64,000 bases of DNA from Streptomyces griseocarneus (GTDB lineage: Bacteria; Actinomycetota; Actinomycetes; Streptomycetales; Streptomycetaceae), in NCBI GenBank assembly GCA_003674045.1, contig PENC01000019.1, positions 62,001-126,000 on the forward strand, written 5' to 3'. Below, one piece after another: positions 60,404 through 64,000 of this stretch. Within the stretch, counting starts at the first letter, position 1; the number at the start of each line of letters is the position of its first letter. The notes below the pieces were generated by a model. That model made no database searches. It had not been told where the DNA came from and saw nothing but the letters and a program-made list of their open reading frames with translations. A program made the translations under genes and the position numbers.

Positions 60404-60550
60404 CGCACTGGGGTGGGGGTATCCTCCCTTGATCCAGAGCCCTCCCGGTGAGCCTCGCCACCGATTCCTGTGTGGCTGCACGGGCTGACGTACGTTCAAG
60501 CGACAATGGAAAATGGCATCGACGGCATCCGGCCCCCGGGGGAGTTCTTT

Positions 60551-63500
60551 TTGTCCATCGACCGTCTCCAGCCCGTCATCGCCCCCGCCGCGCTCGCCCT
60601 CCGCACGCAAGGACCGGGCATCCCGCACTCCCGTACCGGTCAGGCCGGTGTCGGCACGTCCGTAGAAGCGCTGGATGCCGACGCCTTCCACCGAGCCCTG
60701 CAGCGGGCCACCGCGCGCGAGGCCACGGACGCCGTCTCCGTCTCGGTCGCCGCCGAAGCCGGCCGTCGTCTCTCGCGCGGCCGGCTCGCGGTCGCCGACC
60801 TGCGCCTGCTGCTGCTCGCCACCGCGGACACGAACGCGTGGGCGGCCCTCCGGCGAGCGGCGCTGTCCGCCGTCACCGCCAGCCCGGCCCTGGCGCCCAG
60901 CATCATCTCCATGCACGCCCAGGTGCTGCGCCTGCCCTCAGCAACGGTGCGCGAAGGGCACGACGCCACAGGCGAGTCGGCCTTCGCCGCTCAGGCCACG
61001 CTCGCCGCCGACGGCCGCGAGACGAGCGGCAGCATCCAGCGGTCCCGCACCCGCAAGGGCGCCCGGCAACAGGCCATGACCTCGCTCATCGCCGCGCTCG
61101 CCGAACTGCCCGACCCACTCGCCGAGCGCGCCGTCGAGGCATGGAACGGGCTCCATGACCCGGCCCTTGTGCCCCCGGCACCGTCAACCGGTACCGGCGC
61201 GGTGCTCACAGGCGGCCGTAACCCCCTCATGGTGCTCAACGAATACGCCCAGTCCGGCCACATCACCCGGCCGGACTTCCACGTCACCGTGAGCGCTCCC
61301 GCCCGCTTCACCGCGACGGTCACCGCCGTTCACCGCCAGCAGCAGCTCACTGGCACGGGTGAGGCGTCGAGCAAGCAGGGCGCCCGCGCCCTCGCCGCCG
61401 ACCGCCTGGTGAAGGAGCTGCAGCAGGCCCTGGCCACCGACCACACGCCCACTCCCGCGCCTGTGCCCGTGCCCTCCGAGCCGGCCACAGACCCCGAACC
61501 CCCCGCCGCGGCCCCCGCCACACCGCTGACCGGCCTCGTACAGGAGCCCCCACCACCCCCGTCGGCCAGCGCGCCCGAGCTGTTCCGCGCCCGCAGCGTC
61601 CTGGAGCAGGCGCTCGCCCAGGGCACGGCCCTCGCGCTGCTGCCTTCCCGCCACCCCGCCGCGGCCATGTGGATGGTCTTCCAGCCCGACGGCACCCCGC
61701 TCCCCACCGCCGGATCCCTGCCCCCGCCACTCCAGCCGGTCACCCGCGACCTCGCCCTGCCCGGCCCCACCGGCATCATGCCGCGCCGCGCCACCGTCAC
61801 AGGCACCGCCGTCCCACTCGCCCTCGCCCTGCCGGCCCTCCTCACCCCGCGCGAGAACGAGCACCCGTCCGTGACCGGATGGCGCAACGCCCTCCGCCTC
61901 GCCCTGCAGTGCGTGGCCCAGCAGCGCGTCCGCCCTGCCCTGACCGCTGACGGGAAGGACTGCTGGCGCATCGGTCCGATCACCGAGCCGCTACGCCGGG
62001 CTGTTGCCGCCGTCGCCGCCCAACTGGCCCCCGAAGGCCACTGCCTTCTCGCCGGCAGCACTCCCCTGCGGGTGGCCGCTCCCGAGCCGGCCGTGTGGAT
62101 GCTGCTCGACGCCGTCGCCGACACCATGCTCCGCACCCCCGGCGCCGCAACCGTCCTCGGCCCCGGCCCCTACGGCGGCCCCGCCAGCCAGCACACTCCG
62201 CCACGACCGGACGTGTGGGCGTGGGCGGACGCGATCGAGGACACCACCGACCCCCACCCCATCCCCGCCCTCGTGCTGCGCATCAAACAGCCCGATGCCG
62301 ACAACCCGGTCCCCACCGCGCCGGTCACCTTGCACCTCGCCTCCGGCAACGGGGAGGAGAGCGTCGCGGCGGTCAGCGTCTGGGACGGCACCTCCCCCCA
62401 TGGCGACCTCATCCCCGCCCTGCTGCCCGGCGTACACCGCGCGCTGCGCCGCGCCGCCCGCCTCTTCCCGCCGCTCGAGGCCCTCGCCACGCAGGAACGC
62501 CCCCACCGCACCGCCCTGACGGCGAAAGACCTGGCCCAGCTCCACCAGGCCGCGGCCGCCCCGCTCGCCGACGCGGGCATCACCCTCCACTGGCCCGCCT
62601 CCCTTCTCGGCGCCTTCACCACCACAGCCGTCATCGGCACCCACGACCACCAGGACCCGTCGGCACCCGGCTCCGGCGCCCTGGGCCTTCAGCGGCTGGT
62701 GGACTGCCGCTGGCACGTCAACCTCGACGGCCAGCCGCTGACCGAGCCGGAGATGACCGCGCTCGCCGAGGCCGCCTGGCCGCTGATCCAGCTGCGCGGC
62801 CGCTGGCTGCTCATCGACCCCGCCACCGTCCGCCGCGCCCGCAACCGCACCCTGGCGCCCCTGCCGTCCCTCGACGCCCTCGCCGCCGCCCTGTCCGGCA
62901 CGCTCACCCTCGACGGCGAAACCCTCGAGGCCCGGCCCTCCGGCACCCTCGCCACCCTCGTCGACGCGCTGCGCAACGCCCCCGATACCCCCCAGCCCGT
63001 CCCGCCACCGGCCACCTTGAAGGCGACGCTGCGCCACTACCAGGAACGCGCCCTGGCCTGGCTCGCCCACACCCTGGACCTGGGCTTCGGCGCGCTGCTC
63101 GCCGACGACATGGGGCTCGGCAAGACGCTCACCGCCATCGCCCTGCACCTCCACCGCGCCGAGAACGCGGCCGGCGACGCCGGGCCGACCCTGGTGGTGT
63201 GCCCGGCCTCCCTTATGACGAACTGGCAGCGCGAGATCGCCCGCTTCGCCCCCTCCACCACCGTCATCCGCTACCACGGCACCGACCGGGCCCTCGACGC
63301 CGACACCCTCGGCCGGGACACCGTCGTCGTCACCACCTACGGCACCCTGCGCCGCGACACCGCCACCCTGGCCGGCCTCGGCTGGGGACTCGTGGTCGCG
63401 GATGAGGCCCAGCACATCAAGAACCCGGCATCGGCCACCGCCAAGGCACTGCGCCAGCTGCCCACCACGGCCCGCCTCGCCGTCACCGGCACGCCCGCGG

Positions 63501-64000
63501 AGAACAACCTCACCGAACTGTGGGCCATCCTCGACTGGACCAACCCCGGCCTCCTCGGCACCCGCACTGCCTTCCGCGCCCGCTACGGCGCCGTCGAGAA
63601 AAACCCCGCCTCACCAGCCGCCGCCCAACTAGCCCGGCTCATCGGCCCGTTCATGATGCGACGGCGCAAGTCGGATGCGGGCATCGCCCCGGAACTCCCC
63701 GGCAAGGTCCACCACCACCGCATCGTCGCCCTCACCGACGAACAGGCCGGTCTGTACGAGGCGACCGTCCGCACCACCATGGACCAGATCGCCACCAGCA
63801 CCGGCATCGCCCGCCGCGGCCTGGTCCTCAAGCTCCTCCAGGCCCTGCGCCAGATCTGCGACACCCCCGCCCTCTACCTCAAGGAACCCCCGGGCAACGC
63901 CGATCCGGCCGACCTCGCACGCCGCTCGGGCAAGCTCGCCGCCCTGGACGACCTCCTGCCCACCCTGACCAGCCGCCACGAGGCCGCCCTGATCTTCACC
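60551..64000 (+). CDS. SNF2-type helicase with two dsRBD-like modules, 3' end outside window
   Basis: At least 1150 residues, open to the window edge. TTG 60551 is chosen because GGGGGAG lies 7 nt before it; ATG 60506 is in frame but has no ribosome site. Residues about 122-188 (SAFAAQATLAADGRETSGSI ... RTRKGARQQAMTSLIAALAEL) and 224-287 (NPLMVLNEYAQSGHI ... GTGEASSKQGARALAADRLVKEL) follow the double-stranded-RNA-binding pattern. The motor starts near 830: motif I DDMGLGKT (852), Ia VVCPASLMTNWQ, II DEAQ (951), III TGTPAENNLTELW. The region between is unknown and Pro-rich. SNF2 motors move on duplex DNA; the fusion suggests duplex RNA or hybrid targets. Confidence 0.8.
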   Translation, partial: MSIDRLQPVIAPAALALRTQGPGIPHSRTGQAGVGTSVEALDADAFHRALQRATAREATDAVSVSVAAEAGRRLSRGRLAVADLRLLLLATADTNAWAALRRAALSAVTASPALAPSIISMHAQVLRLPSATVREGHDATGESAFAAQATLAADGRETSGSIQRSRTRKGARQQAMTSLIAALAELPDPLAERAVEAWNGLHDPALVPPAPSTGTGAVLTGGRNPLMVLNEYAQSGHITRPDFHVTVSAPARFTATVTAVHRQQQLTGTGEASSKQGARALAADRLVKELQQALATDHTPTPAPVPVPSEPATDPEPPAAAPATPLTGLVQEPPPPPSASAPELFRARSVLEQALAQGTALALLPSRHPAAAMWMVFQPDGTPLPTAGSLPPPLQPVTRDLALPGPTGIMPRRATVTGTAVPLALALPALLTPRENEHPSVTGWRNALRLALQCVAQQRVRPALTADGKDCWRIGPITEPLRRAVAAVAAQLAPEGHCLLAGSTPLRVAAPEPAVWMLLDAVADTMLRTPGAATVLGPGPYGGPASQHTPPRPDVWAWADAIEDTTDPHPIPALVLRIKQPDADNPVPTAPVTLHLASGNGEESVAAVSVWDGTSPHGDLIPALLPGVHRALRRAARLFPPLEALATQERPHRTALTAKDLAQLHQAAAAPLADAGITLHWPASLLGAFTTTAVIGTHDHQDPSAPGSGALGLQRLVDCRWHVNLDGQPLTEPEMTALAEAAWPLIQLRGRWLLIDPATVRRARNRTLAPLPSLDALAAALSGTLTLDGETLEARPSGTLATLVDALRNAPDTPQPVPPPATLKATLRHYQERALAWLAHTLDLGFGALLADDMGLGKTLTAIALHLHRAENAAGDAGPTLVVCPASLMTNWQREIARFAPSTTVIRYHGTDRALDADTLGRDTVVVTTYGTLRRDTATLAGLGWGLVVADEAQHIKNPASATAKALRQLPTTARLAVTGTPAENNLTELWAILDWTNPGLLGTRTAFRARYGAVEKNPASPAAAQLARLIGPFMMRRRKSDAGIAPELPGKVHHHRIVALTDEQAGLYEATVRTTMDQIATSTGIARRGLVLKLLQALRQICDTPALYLKEPPGNADPADLARRSGKLAALDDLLPTLTSRHEAALIFT

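Overview
The window is very GC-rich, with third-position G/C codons, GTG and TTG starts, GGAGG-type ribosome sites and TAGGGT-type -10 boxes. This fits Streptomyces or a close actinobacterial relative. A tap-tpg pair (telomere-associated protein plus terminal protein, 34457-37557) shows that the DNA belongs to a linear replicon, either a linear plasmid or a chromosome arm. No telomere is visible, and the sequence alone does not decide between the two. Most genes are accessory or hypothetical. Both edges cut genes: a small membrane protein on the left and an SNF2-type helicase on the right.

Layout. 1-5 kb: partial membrane protein, a coupled membrane-anchored zinc metallopeptidase and PQQ-type propeller protein, and two hypotheticals. 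5-9.3 kb: a large hypothetical behind a palindromic operator; a complete IS701-family element with CTAG target duplication that sits in the promoter of a DUF6882-like gene. 9.5-24.4 kb: hypotheticals, a Ku homologue, an 883-residue protein with a zinc knuckle, small membrane proteins, a helicase-C3/WYL protein and the remnant of a duplicated membrane gene. 24.7-26.2 kb: macro-domain protein and a ParA-like protein without a P-loop. 26.8-34.3 kb: two long minus-strand operons of small unknown genes. 34.4-37.6 kb: tap-tpg. 38.6-42.7 kb: winged-helix protein, ribbon-helix-helix repressor with twin operators, and a DEAH helicase with helicase-associated repeats. 43.3-45.7 kb: 792-residue protein with zinc ribbon and a PD-(D/E)XK nuclease signature. 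45.9-48.9 kb: HU, cold-shock protein, initiator tRNA and a Ser/Thr kinase. 49.4-52.6 kb: ART-fold protein divergent from a polynucleotide-kinase-like plus 2H-phosphoesterase operon. 55.7-57 kb: a 46-residue peptide gene overlapping a PIMT-type methyltransferase, a likely aspartimide RiPP pair. 57-60.3 kb: a third minus-strand operon with a GNAT enzyme. 60.55 kb to the end: SNF2 helicase with two N-terminal dsRBD-like modules.

How parts may work together. The three minus-strand operons (starts 30560, 34286, 60292) share nearly the same promoter, TTGCAN-17-TANTTT with a conserved spacer; two also share sequence upstream of the -35. I infer one regulon. Tap/Tpg, Ku and the two helicases fit maintenance of a linear molecule. 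Macro domain, ART fold, kinase and 2H phosphoesterase suggest RNA-end or ADP-ribose chemistry, but they lie in separate transcription units and that link is inference. The strongest candidates for something little described are the peptide/methyltransferase pair, the three-operon regulon, and the dsRBD-SNF2 fusion.
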